Below, in pieces: positions 1 to 8,252 of a stretch of DNA of 64,000 nt. Position 1 is the stretch's first letter; each line of letters opens with the position of its first letter. Under the pieces are notes generated by a model. The model ran no database searches. It saw nothing but the letters and a program-made list of their open reading frames with translations, and had not been told where the DNA came from. Both the position numbers and the translations under genes were made by a program. The stretch is from contig CAKTYZ010000016.1 in assembly GCA_934635225.1 (NCBI GenBank), positions 1 through 64,000 of the forward strand, read 5' to 3'. Origin of the DNA: an uncultured Kiritimatiellota bacterium. Its GTDB lineage: Bacteria; Verrucomicrobiota; Kiritimatiellia; RFP12; UBA1067.

Positions 1-1
1 C

Positions 2-76
2 GCATATGCTTACGATTCACGTCTGGCCAAAGTGGCTTAAGAGGTTTTTGCTGACCCACTCCCTTTACAAGTCACC
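2..76. repeat. Dispersed intergenic repeat, copy 1 (possibly cut by the window edge)
   Basis: This 75-nt stretch matches 59433-59510 at most positions, with a 3-nt indel. Both copies lie just beyond the stop codon of a minus-strand gene (secY here, the ClC gene there). It contains the arm TTTTTGCTGACCCA, which is complementary to the GGGTCAGCAAAG block found with the other copies. Small open frames on the plus strand in both copies begin alike but lack support as genes. Confidence 0.7.
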
Positions 77-77
77 A

Positions 78-96
78 CCCCGCCGAATCGGCGAGG
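78..96 (-). terminator. Hairpin downstream of secY
   Basis: On the minus strand an 8-bp stem (CCTCGCCG / CGGCGGGG, one G-U pair) with a 3-nt loop begins 33 nt after the secY stop. No U-rich tract follows, so termination is plausible but not strongly supported. Confidence 0.35.
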
Positions 97-128
97 CCCC
101 GCTGGAGAACGAGCCTTCCCGCTTTCGC

Positions 129-1526
129 TCAGACGCCGCCGCGCCCGCGCAACGAACCATGCGAAAGGAAGCCGTCGTACTTGCGCACGAGAAGATGGGA
201 CTCCATGATGCGCAGCGTGTCCAGCGCCACGCCGACGATGATGAGGAGCGACGTGCCGCCGAAGAACGAGGCAATCGCCCACGGAATCGACATCCACCCC
301 ATGAGAATCATCGGGATCAGCGCGACAATCAGAAGCCCCGAACCGCCGATCAGCGTGATCTTCGTCATCATGTCGTCCAGATACTCGGCCGTCGCGCGCC
401 CCGGACGGATGCCCGGAATGTAGGAACCGTCCTTCTTCAGGTTCTCGGAAATGTCGATGGCGTTGAACTGGGTCGCGACCCAGAAGAACGCGAAGAACAT
501 GATCATCAGCGCATAGACGGCCATGTGAAGCGCCGTCGGGTTCGAGAGGTCCTGCGCGAAGCGGTTCAGCGTGCCTGAAATCCCCGACGAGGTCGGGTCG
601 GTGAACTTCATGAGAATCGCGCTCGGAATCTGGAGGAGCGGCTGGGCGAAGATGATCGGCATGACGCCCGTGTAGTTCACGCGGAGCGGCATGAACGTCT
701 GCTGCATGCCGTAGGTATTGCCGCCCGAGACACTGCGCCGCGTCGTGTGAATCGCGACCTTCCGCACGCCCTGCGTGAGCATCACCGTGCCCATGACGAC
801 GAGGATGAAGAAGATGATGACAATCGGAAGCTCCGCAATCGGGGCCGACGCCTGAACGCCCGCAAGGCCGAAGTAACGCTCCCATGCGCTGATGATCGCC
901 TGCGGCAGACGCGAGGTGATGTTGATCATGATGATGAGGGACGCGCCGTTGCCGATGCCGAAGGTCGTGATCTGATCGGCGATCCACATCACGAAGAGCG
1001 CAGCGGACGTCATGCCGATCACCGTCATCAGCTGAAAGCCCAGGCCTGGATTCGCCACGATCTCAACGCCCGCGAACGCCGGACCGAGCGCACCCGGATG
1101 GCTCAGCATCGTCGCGATGCCCCAAGACTGCACAATGCAGAGGACGATGGTGAGATAGCGCGTGATCTGCGCAAGCTGCTGACGGCCGGACTCGCCCTCC
1201 TTCTTCATCTTCTCAAGCGACGGGATGACGGATGAGAGCAGCTGAATCACGATCTGCGCCGAAATGTAGGGCCAAATCGAGAGGAAGCCAATCGCGCACT
1301 GCCCCAGCGCACCGCCCGTGAAGACGTCAAACCAGTCGAGAAGGCCACCCCCCGCCGCGCTTTCCTTCGCCGTCTGGATGACGGTCTGGAGCGTTCGCCA
1401 GTCAACGCCCGGGGTCGGAATCTGCGAGACAAGGCGGCAGACAAACACGAGACCCAGCGTAATCAGTATTTTCTTGCGAAGCTCCGGGATGCGGAACACG
1501 TTCGAAAAGCCCTTCATCATCGACAT
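129..1526 (-). CDS. secY: Preprotein translocase subunit SecY
   Basis: This is the channel-forming subunit of the SecYEG translocon, which moves unfolded proteins across or into the inner membrane. The 465-residue product has the typical N-terminus (IPELRKKI...) followed by hydrophobic segments matching the ten-helix SecY fold, including the second-helix region with QIVIQLLSSVIPSLEKM. It is slightly longer than the usual 430-440 residues. The first ATG (1526) is chosen; AAGGAG lies about 12 nt upstream, and in-frame ATGs at 1520 and 1517 would be closer to it. The gene stands alone with its own promoter rather than inside a visible ribosomal-protein operon, although genes left of the window cannot be seen. 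A hairpin follows the stop. Identity is very secure; the exact start is less so. Confidence 0.97.
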   Translation of the reverse strand: MSMMKGFSNVFRIPELRKKILITLGLVFVCRLVSQIPTPGVDWRTLQTVIQTAKESAAGGGLLDWFDVFTGGALGQCAIGFLSIWPYISAQIVIQLLSSVIPSLEKMKKEGESGRQQLAQITRYLTIVLCIVQSWGIATMLSHPGALGPAFAGVEIVANPGLGFQLMTVIGMTSAALFVMWIADQITTFGIGNGASLIIMINITSRLPQAIISAWERYFGLAGVQASAPIAELPIVIIFFILVVMGTVMLTQGVRKVAIHTTRRSVSGGNTYGMQQTFMPLRVNYTGVMPIIFAQPLLQIPSAILMKFTDPTSSGISGTLNRFAQDLSNPTALHMAVYALMIMFFAFFWVATQFNAIDISENLKKDGSYIPGIRPGRATAEYLDDMMTKITLIGGSGLLIVALIPMILMGWMSIPWAIASFFGGTSLLIIVGVALDTLRIMESHLLVRKYDGFLSHGSLRGRGGV

Positions 1527-1562
1527 AACTGTATTTTTCTCCTTTTACAAAATGCTTGAGAA

Positions 1563-1591
1563 ATTATATCAAAAGCCGCCGAACTCTGCAA
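1563..1591 (-). promoter_or_regulatory. secY promoter
   Basis: On the minus strand, TTGCAG (1586-1591) and TATAAT (1563-1568) are separated by 17 bp. The predicted transcription start near 1556 gives a leader of about 30 nt containing AAAAGGAG. The 103-bp gap between the regulator stop and secY holds nothing else clear. Confidence 0.7.
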
Positions 1592-1629
1592 CCGCGCCCC
1601 GCCGCCCCGGCAAACGCCGCGCGACGCCC

Positions 1630-2322
1630 TCAAGACCGCAGCGCGTAGCCGACACCACGCGTACAAGCGAGACGGGACGCCGCCGGGCCGAGTTTCCGCC
1701 GAAGATTCGAGATGTGCACGTAGATCATCGCATCTTCGCAGACATAGCCCACGCCGCGCAAAGCGGCAATCAGCTCGTCCGCCGAAACCGTCTCCCCGCG
1801 CCGCGCGTCCAACACGCGCAGGATGTCCCCCTCCGTCTTCGTGAGATGGCCGCGCGAACCGTCGGGCGCGACAACCTCCAGACTGAGCAGATCGACGGAA
1901 ACCGAACCGAGACAGATCCGGTCTCGCGCCCAGTCGGCTTCAACCTGGGCCTGCTGACGCCGCAAGACGGCGCAGACTTTCGCCACGATCAGGTCCGGGT
2001 TCAGGCTCTTGTCGATGTAGTCGTCGGCGCCGACGCCGTAAGCGCGCAACTGCGTCGTCTCGGACGGCACGCTCGTCAGAAAGAGGATCGGCACGCACGC
2101 ATCCTGCGCGCGAATCGCCTCACAGGCCTGAAGGCCGTTCATCTTCGGCATCATCACGTCCAGCAACACGAGGTCGGGGCTCCGCTCCGAAAACGCGGCA
2201 ACGCCTTCCGCACCATTTCGCGCCTCGCGCACGGACAGGCCTTCGGCCTCGAACAGCGCACGGAAAGACTTGCGGACGACGCGTTCGTCCTCGACCAGCA
2301 GAATCTCGGGAATCGACTCCAT
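1630..2322 (-). CDS. OmpR/PhoB-family response regulator
   Basis: A two-component response regulator of 230 residues. The N-terminal receiver domain has the acidic pair E11/D12, the phospho-acceptor D55 in LVLLDVMMP, T83 in FLTS and K105 in YIDKS; the usual proline after that lysine is replaced by serine. The C-terminal half (about 130-230) is a winged helix ending in NLRRKLG and GVGYALRS, typical of OmpR/PhoB DNA-binding domains. The ATG at 2322 is preferred because an upstream in-frame extension would run into the preceding gluQ gene, whose stop is at 2340. No histidine kinase is in the window, so signal and targets are unknown. It probably shares a transcript with the two upstream genes. 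Confidence 0.88.
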   Translation of the reverse strand: MESIPEILLVEDERVVRKSFRALFEAEGLSVREARNGAEGVAAFSERSPDLVLLDVMMPKMNGLQACEAIRAQDACVPILFLTSVPSETTQLRAYGVGADDYIDKSLNPDLIVAKVCAVLRRQQAQVEADWARDRICLGSVSVDLLSLEVVAPDGSRGHLTKTEGDILRVLDARRGETVSADELIAALRGVGYVCEDAMIYVHISNLRRKLGPAASRLACTRGVGYALRS

Positions 2323-2339
2323 CTCTCGGTTGCATTCAT

Positions 2340-3374
2340 CTAAGGATTGAAGGAAGGCCCTGCCTCCACGCATTCCCGCGCGGCAAAGCCACGAAGCGCC
2401 AAGCCCGAAACGCAGACGGGCTCGTGCGGAATCGTTGCGAGGTCAAAGCGCGGCAGAAGGTCGCGAAGCGAGACCGTCTCGCCCTCGGCAGCCCAACCGC
2501 ACGATGCCGCAAGCGCGCCAATCAGCGTCTCCGGCCGACAGCCCGCCGCACGAAACGCCGCGATGCGCGTGTCGCCGTGCCGCTTGGCGAGGCGTTTCCC
2601 GTCCGTTCCCACGACAAGCGGCAGGTGAAGGAAGGACGGCGGCGGCGTCCGGGCCCACGGCGCAAGTGCTTGCGCCAACAGGATCTGCGCGGGCGTCGCG
2701 GGCAGGAGATCGTCACCGCGCACGACCTCCGTCACGCCCATCAGCAAGTCATCCACCGTGCACGCGAGCGTATACCCCGCGCCATCCTCGTCCCGCGCCA
2801 GCGGGAAATCCCCCAGCGTCGCCGCGACATCCTGCTCGAAAGGTCCGGAAAAGGCATCCGAGAACCGCACGACAGTCCTCTCGGGAACGACAAAGCGCCA
2901 GCAGGGAAGGGACGGGGCGGTGGGGCGGGACGGGGGAGCCGAAGCCTTGAACGCGCAGGCCTCGGCCCAAGTCGCGAACCGTCCGCGACAGAGGCCCGGA
3001 TAGTGCAGCTGCTCTCCCGCGTGCGGCGCGGACTGGGCGGCCTCAACATCCCGCCGCGAGCAGACGCACGGGTAGACGCGCGGGAGACGCCCTTCCGCCG
3101 TCTGCGAACGAAGGAAGTCCAGCGCTTCGCGATAAAGGGACTTTCGCGTCGACTGGACGAACGCCTCGTCCCAGTCAAAGCCAAGCCACGTCAGGTCCTC
3201 AATCGCCTGTTGCGCCGCGCCGGGCTTGTCTTTCGGGTGGTCCAGATCCTCCATCCGGAAGATGACCTTTCCGCCTTGCGACCGCGCGCGCAGCCACGCG
3301 ACCAGAAAAGTCCGGACATTCCCGAGATGCAGCGCCCCCGTCGGGCTTGGAGCCAAGCGCCCGACATAGTTCAT
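2340..3374 (-). CDS. gluQ: Glutamyl-Q tRNA(Asp) synthetase
   Basis: This paralogue of the glutamyl-tRNA synthetase catalytic core attaches glutamate to the queuosine base at the wobble position of tRNA(Asp). The 344-residue protein has the class I signature PSPTGALHLGN at residues 9-19, a Cys-x-Cys...Tyr-x3-Cys pattern (YPCVCSRRD, later YPGLC) matching the GluQ zinc site, and a KMSKS-like loop KRLAKRHG. It lacks the anticodon-binding C-terminal domain of full GltX, hence GluQ rather than GltX. It is slightly longer than most GluQ proteins, around 300 residues. The start at 3374 overlaps the stop of the upstream peptidase gene by ATGA, indicating translational coupling. A short GltX-like enzyme with another tRNA substrate cannot be fully excluded. 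Confidence 0.85.
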   Translation of the reverse strand: MNYVGRLAPSPTGALHLGNVRTFLVAWLRARSQGGKVIFRMEDLDHPKDKPGAAQQAIEDLTWLGFDWDEAFVQSTRKSLYREALDFLRSQTAEGRLPRVYPCVCSRRDVEAAQSAPHAGEQLHYPGLCRGRFATWAEACAFKASAPPSRPTAPSLPCWRFVVPERTVVRFSDAFSGPFEQDVAATLGDFPLARDEDGAGYTLACTVDDLLMGVTEVVRGDDLLPATPAQILLAQALAPWARTPPPSFLHLPLVVGTDGKRLAKRHGDTRIAAFRAAGCRPETLIGALAASCGWAAEGETVSLRDLLPRFDLATIPHEPVCVSGLALRGFAARECVEAGPSFNP

Positions 3375-4789
3375 TGCGCATGCTCCCGCCACCAGCGCAA
3401 CCATTCCGTCTGAAAGAGCTTGAGCGTCTCCGATCCGCGGAACGCCGCCGCCGTCGCGCGTCGGGGATCGCGCGTCTCCAGAAGCGTCGTCAGGTAGTCA
3501 CGCGTCACGTTCGCGAATGGCTTGAAGCGAACGTTCGGCGCGCCCTTCTCCAGAAAGACGGCTATGGACCACGCGAGACGGTACTTGAGGCGGCGAACCG
3601 CATCAGTTCCGTCGTAGAACGCGGCATAGTCCAGTTCAAGAAGTCCGGGCAGGAGATCCGCAAACCGCGCAAGGCCTTCTGGCGAGACATCGACGTCCGC
3701 CCCCCACGCCGTCGAGTCGGAGTCCTCGAAATACTGCGCATAGCCTTCGTTAAGCCACGGCGAAGTCGGCAGCATCGCCGTCGCATACGAGAGATACTGA
3801 TGGAACGCCTCATGGCGGATTGTCTTCAGGAGGTCGCTCCCGTCCCCTTCCGGCAGATAGGCGACGAGTTCGCGCCGAAGCGGGCTCCAGTACGCCGCGC
3901 TCCAGACCATGTTCGTGCGGTCCTCCAGTTCCAGCGCCGCCAGATATTCGTCCCGGCTGGCATAGATCCGCGCGACACAGAGGACATTCGTGCCGTCCAA
4001 CGGCGTCGGCAACGCCGAGACAAACGCCGCGTGCAGACGCGGCAAGTCGTTCGTCAGCGACGCGACGAGCGCGGAGGAAGGCAAATCGTCCAGGATCGCA
4101 TAGGACGCCGCGTCCGTGACATGCCAGTTCTCATACGCCGCAACCGAATGGCGCGCATCCGCGCGGAGAAGAGCCGCTTCGCCATCCACGGCCGACGCGG
4201 CGCGCGGCTTCTCCAAAAGCTTTCGGCACTCCTTGCGCAGGAACACGTCTTCAAAAGCCTTCTGCGCCGCCGCGAAGTCGTCGCCCGGGAGCAGTTCCCA
4301 GACCGCCAGCCGCCAAGTCGCCGCCTTTTCGGGCAGAAAGGCGCAAACAAGAGCGGACTGATTCGTTCCCTGCCAATAATCCACATCCTCAAAGCCGCGC
4401 GGAAGCTGACGCGGCGGCGACGGCTTTTCGGCAATCTCAACGGGCGACAGGCGTTCAATCGCCTCACGCACCTGCTCCCGCTTGCGCTTCTCGACCGGCA
4501 CGCACGCGGCGACGTACTGGACGCGCGTTTCCATCGCCTCGTTCGCCAGCGCGGGCGGACGGACCGCAAGCGTCGCGAGCGTGAAGACGCGGCCTTCGTC
4601 ATCGACCCAGCGCCCGTCAACGGCACGGGAGGTCCAGAGGTCCAAACGGCTGAAGCGGTCTTCCAGACGGAAACGGCCCTCCGCGCGCACGAGATACGCC
4701 TCGGCGCGCGGCATCTCCAGCGGAGCCGGATTCGTCAGGAACAGCGAAGCCAGCAACTGGACGAAGGACAATGAAGCAAAAGACTGCAT
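3371..4789 (-). CDS. Secreted HExxH metallopeptidase-like protein
   Basis: A 472-residue protein of no recognised named family. It starts with a short hydrophobic stretch (FASLSFVQLLASLFLTNPAP) consistent with a signal peptide. The motif HEAFH at residues 326-330, followed by NEGYAQYFE with E348 eighteen residues on, fits a gluzincin-type zinc peptidase (HExxH plus a downstream Glu ligand) and resembles DUF1570-type domains. Substrate is unknown; action outside the cytoplasm is inferred. The ATG at 4789 is chosen because a strong promoter lies only a few bases upstream and a longer frame would run through it. The stop overlaps the start of gluQ. No Shine-Dalgarno sequence is visible, so the mRNA may be nearly leaderless. 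Confidence 0.65.
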   Translation of the reverse strand: MQSFASLSFVQLLASLFLTNPAPLEMPRAEAYLVRAEGRFRLEDRFSRLDLWTSRAVDGRWVDDEGRVFTLATLAVRPPALANEAMETRVQYVAACVPVEKRKREQVREAIERLSPVEIAEKPSPPRQLPRGFEDVDYWQGTNQSALVCAFLPEKAATWRLAVWELLPGDDFAAAQKAFEDVFLRKECRKLLEKPRAASAVDGEAALLRADARHSVAAYENWHVTDAASYAILDDLPSSALVASLTNDLPRLHAAFVSALPTPLDGTNVLCVARIYASRDEYLAALELEDRTNMVWSAAYWSPLRRELVAYLPEGDGSDLLKTIRHEAFHQYLSYATAMLPTSPWLNEGYAQYFEDSDSTAWGADVDVSPEGLARFADLLPGLLELDYAAFYDGTDAVRRLKYRLAWSIAVFLEKGAPNVRFKPFANVTRDYLTTLLETRDPRRATAAAFRGSETLKLFQTEWLRWWREHAQ

Positions 4790-4801
4790 GAACGAACCCG
4801 T

Positions 4802-4831
4802 ATTATAACACGCGGACGCCCAGCAACGCAA
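4802..4831 (-). promoter_or_regulatory. Promoter of the peptidase-gluQ-regulator operon
   Basis: On the minus strand, TTGCGT (4826-4831) and TATAAT (4802-4807) are 18 bp apart. Predicted transcription start near 4795 is about 6 nt from the ATG at 4789. Confidence 0.75.
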
Positions 4832-4840
4832 GAGAGCGCC

Positions 4841-7800
4841 TTACTCCTGTCCCCTCGCGTGATCAAGACGCTCCAGCGCCTCGGCCGCCACCTCCGCGCC
4901 ATCCGCCTTCGTCACGACATTCGGCACGAGCGTCGCCGTGCAGACCGATCCAATGCGGAACTCGCCCTTCGGGTCGCCCGAGGGAATCGGATCGACCGCA
5001 AACGCATGCGTGCGGCTCACGCCGTCCTCCCAGCCGTCCAGAAGCGCATGCCGCCAGATGAAGAGACGCCCCGGCCCCGCACGGTGATAGCCATTGAAAG
5101 AGGCAACCGCCTTCCCCTCCGCCGTTATCTCCGCCGTAAGCGCTTTCTCGTCCGCCTCGCCGAAGACGCCGAACAGGTTGCCCGTCGCCTCAAGCGCCAG
5201 CGGCGCACGCGCATCGCCCGAAAACGCGGCCACGTCATCCATCCAACGCGAAGAGAGTCCGTCATACCAGAGCGACGTGCGGTAGGTGAGGCGGCGCGTC
5301 CAGCCTTTCGGCAGCGTTCCGTCAACCGGGTTCCACCGCCGCACGTCCCGCACCGTGCCGAAGACGGGCTTTTCGGGCACGCGACAGGACGCGCCTTCGC
5401 GTATGGCCTTCTCAAAGCCCCTGACGCCCGCGTCCGCAAACATGCGGTAGCCCGCATCGTTCGGATGCCCCCCGTCAATCGGCCAAATGTCATCGAGGGG
5501 GACTTCCCCCGAATTGAGCCGCTTCCAAAGAGGCGTCTCGTAGACGTCGCCCACCGGCGTGCCATAGGCGCGCGCGAGCTGCCAGTAGACGTCGCGGCGC
5601 GGATGCACCTTTGACGGTCGGACGCCCGGCAGAGTCCAGTTCCTGAACGTGAAAAACATCTGCTGGACGCGAATGCCGCGCGCAATCATCTCGCGCAGGA
5701 GGTACTCGTAGCAACAGGTGTTCGGCAAGGCCGTGTTCTCGCCACCGTCATTGCAGGCGAATTCGAGGAAGACGAGATCCGGCATCTTCGAGAGGACGTC
5801 GCGTTCCAGGCGGAAGATGCCGAGATTCGATCCCGTCCCGCCAATGGCCGCGTCCACGAACGTGAAGTGCGCCGCCGGATACTTCTCCGCGAGGTACTTC
5901 GCCATCAGTCCGCGAAAGCCCGTCACGTTCGGCTCGGTCGCGTTCGCGCTCCACGTGAGCGACCCGCCGAAGAAGACGACCGTCAGCCGCTCGCCCGCCC
6001 GTGCCTTCGCGTCAAAATCGGCAAATGAGGCTTCCCGCGCCTCCATCGAACGGGGGCGCGGCACCGTCGGTCGAGCGACTGCGGGCGCGGCCATTTCGAT
6101 CTTCAGCGTGTTGCGCTCCCTCTTCAACGCGCTCCACGGGACGAAACCGTCCGCCAGAGTCTGGCCGTCGAGGAAATAGGACGCCCTTGCGCCAGTGCCG
6201 GACATTTCCACGTCGAGCGTCTTGCCGCGCACCGTCAGCCCGCGCACGGCAAAGGGCATTCCGTCGTTCATCGGGCGGAAACGAAGGCCATCCTTTCGGA
6301 CGTCAAGCCCGAGCCAAAGATCGAGGGCGTCAGACAGCCAGCCTTTCGCCGCAAAGAACTGCTTGTTCCCGAGTTCATCCGAGTAGTCCGCCGCGTCCCC
6401 GTTGCAGACGTCCGCCGTCTGTCCTTCCGGATAGGTGAGGACGCGCGCGTGACGTGCGACAATACGCCGGAAGTCCGCCAGCGCCGTCACGCGTCCCGCC
6501 GCGTTCTGCGCGTTCCAGTAGGTGCGGTCGGTCACGGGATAGTAGGATCCGAACTGGTTGCCATCGGCGCAGAACGCGGGCGTTCCCCAGCCAAACATGG
6601 CAAGGCGGTCGTTCATGAAAAACGCGTTCCGCATATGGTCCGCAAACGCGGCGGCGCGACCGGGCGCAAGGTCTCGCGCAAAAGACGAGACATGGAAGAG
6701 CCCGTAGAGCGGATAATGCGCACGCCGCACGCCGTTTGAGACATCGTAGGAATCCGACCAGTAGCCTTCCTGCGCATCCCAAAGCCGCTCGACAATTGAC
6801 GCGCGCACGCGTTCGCAATCCGCCACGCCTTCACCCGTGAGCTCCCGCCAAGCGCAAAGCCCCTGCCAATAAACCGCGCAGTTGATGAGCGCGATGTCGT
6901 TTGTCTGCTGTCCGACGGCTTCCGGGTAATCCGGATAATAACCCCGCGCGTGCGGCAAACCATCCACGGGATCAACCGACGCCTTGGCGCGTTCAACGAG
7001 CTTCCGCGCAAACGGCAGACTTTCGGCCTTGAACGCCGCGTCACCCGTCACATTCACATAGTCATTCAGGAGAATGACCCAATAAAGCTGCACGGCCGGC
7101 GGCATCGCGGCACCGCCGATGGCCGAACCCATGCCGAACGACGTGTCATAGGCATGCAGGATGCCGTGCTTCTCGTCCGCGACATCCCGATGAAAGGCAA
7201 GCATCCGCCTGACCTCGTCCGCCCGGCCGCAGAGTGCGAGCGCACTGGCGTGGACCATCGCGTCCCAGCCCCAGATCCAGTAGGTCGGCGAGGCGCGAAA
7301 CGCCCCACGCCCGTCCACCTCATGTGCCGCGCTCATCGGGGCGACATAACCAAGCCAACCATCGACGAGGGCGTCGCCCGTCTCAAAGCGGGCATCCTTC
7401 GCGCGTTTCGCGTCGAAGTCGGCAAAGACGCGATCCATGCGCGCAGCGGAAAGGTCTTCGTCGGGCGCCTTGTCGAAGACCCACCAAAAGAGGTGGCTGT
7501 CGCCGGGTTCCGCCGAAACCAGGTCGAAGCGCAGGTTGCTGGCATTATGACGCGACGGAAAGACGACCGGGTGCGCCGAACCGATTTCGACTGGAATTGA
7601 CGCGTCCGTCTCCTTCCAGTCGGTGACGAGCGCGTTTTTTTCGCCGTCAATCCGCCACGTCACGCCCTGCGCCAGCCCCGCGTTCATCTGCGAGACGCAC
7701 GCCTTCACGCGCTTCCCCGCCGGATTCTCGAGAACCGTCATGCGGCGAAAGACGACATTTCGGTCAAGGACAAGCTCATGCCGCAACCTTACGCCTTCAA

Positions 7801-8233
7801 GCGTACACTCGCTTCGATAGCCAAACGGATAATGAACCGTATTCGCAAACGTCAGCCGGAAGGGCTTGCCTTCAATTTGCACAAAGGGCATGAACTGATG
7901 CATCCACACGCAGTTCTCTGCCGCCGACTTGAAGAAGTTCTGCCTGTCATACGGCTGCTTCCCGACATAATCCAGTTCAAAAAGTCCGGCGATGTCGGCC
8001 ACCTTCGCCGAAATGCGCCCCGACTGGTAGAAGTTCCGCCGCACGCCGAAGCCCTCGTGCGCAAAAGGAAGCCCCTTGGCGTCAAAACCGTCAACCGCCG
8101 CGAATGCCGTACCAACGGCCAGAATCAAGCCGAAAGCGATTGACGCGGACGTCATCGCCGTAGTCGCGCTTCGAGCCAAAAGAACCGCCAACGTCCGAAA
8201 ACGGCAGAGATCGAGCGAACGTTTCATTTTCAT
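4841..8233 (-). CDS. Six-hairpin glycosidase fused to an SGNH/GDSL hydrolase
   Basis: A 1130-residue exported enzyme with two apparent catalytic modules. After a signal peptide (hydrophobic ASIAFGLILAVGTAFA) comes a beta-sandwich, then an (alpha/alpha)6-type region at about 300-650 with WIWGWDAMVHASALALCG near residue 320, similar to GH63/GH37/GH78-like six-hairpin glycosidases. From about 750 an SGNH domain follows: FFGGSLTWS (block I, GGS instead of GDS), AAIGGTGS (block II), EFACNDGG (block III) and IDGGHPND (block V Asp-x-x-His). A further beta-rich domain ends the protein. It would remove a sugar and an ester group from the same glycan; the exact GH family and substrate are unassigned. 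It is the last gene of the glycan operon. The ATG at 8233 follows an AAGGA purine block; 8227 is an alternative. Confidence 0.75.
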   Translation of the reverse strand: MKMKRSLDLCRFRTLAVLLARSATTAMTSASIAFGLILAVGTAFAAVDGFDAKGLPFAHEGFGVRRNFYQSGRISAKVADIAGLFELDYVGKQPYDRQNFFKSAAENCVWMHQFMPFVQIEGKPFRLTFANTVHYPFGYRSECTLEGVRLRHELVLDRNVVFRRMTVLENPAGKRVKACVSQMNAGLAQGVTWRIDGEKNALVTDWKETDASIPVEIGSAHPVVFPSRHNASNLRFDLVSAEPGDSHLFWWVFDKAPDEDLSAARMDRVFADFDAKRAKDARFETGDALVDGWLGYVAPMSAAHEVDGRGAFRASPTYWIWGWDAMVHASALALCGRADEVRRMLAFHRDVADEKHGILHAYDTSFGMGSAIGGAAMPPAVQLYWVILLNDYVNVTGDAAFKAESLPFARKLVERAKASVDPVDGLPHARGYYPDYPEAVGQQTNDIALINCAVYWQGLCAWRELTGEGVADCERVRASIVERLWDAQEGYWSDSYDVSNGVRRAHYPLYGLFHVSSFARDLAPGRAAAFADHMRNAFFMNDRLAMFGWGTPAFCADGNQFGSYYPVTDRTYWNAQNAAGRVTALADFRRIVARHARVLTYPEGQTADVCNGDAADYSDELGNKQFFAAKGWLSDALDLWLGLDVRKDGLRFRPMNDGMPFAVRGLTVRGKTLDVEMSGTGARASYFLDGQTLADGFVPWSALKRERNTLKIEMAAPAVARPTVPRPRSMEAREASFADFDAKARAGERLTVVFFGGSLTWSANATEPNVTGFRGLMAKYLAEKYPAAHFTFVDAAIGGTGSNLGIFRLERDVLSKMPDLVFLEFACNDGGENTALPNTCCYEYLLREMIARGIRVQQMFFTFRNWTLPGVRPSKVHPRRDVYWQLARAYGTPVGDVYETPLWKRLNSGEVPLDDIWPIDGGHPNDAGYRMFADAGVRGFEKAIREGASCRVPEKPVFGTVRDVRRWNPVDGTLPKGWTRRLTYRTSLWYDGLSSRWMDDVAAFSGDARAPLALEATGNLFGVFGEADEKALTAEITAEGKAVASFNGYHRAGPGRLFIWRHALLDGWEDGVSRTHAFAVDPIPSGDPKGEFRIGSVCTATLVPNVVTKADGAEVAAEALERLDHARGQE

Positions 8234-8252
8234 TCTTTTCTTTTCCTTTCCA

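Noticed and set aside
6..578. Plus-strand frame at the window start opposite secY
   Set aside because: Antisense to secY and low-complexity in Arg, Asp and His; its first codons belong to the dispersed repeat.
2424..3413. A long plus-strand frame opposite gluQ
   Set aside because: Arg-rich antisense shadow of a gene with intact class I synthetase motifs.
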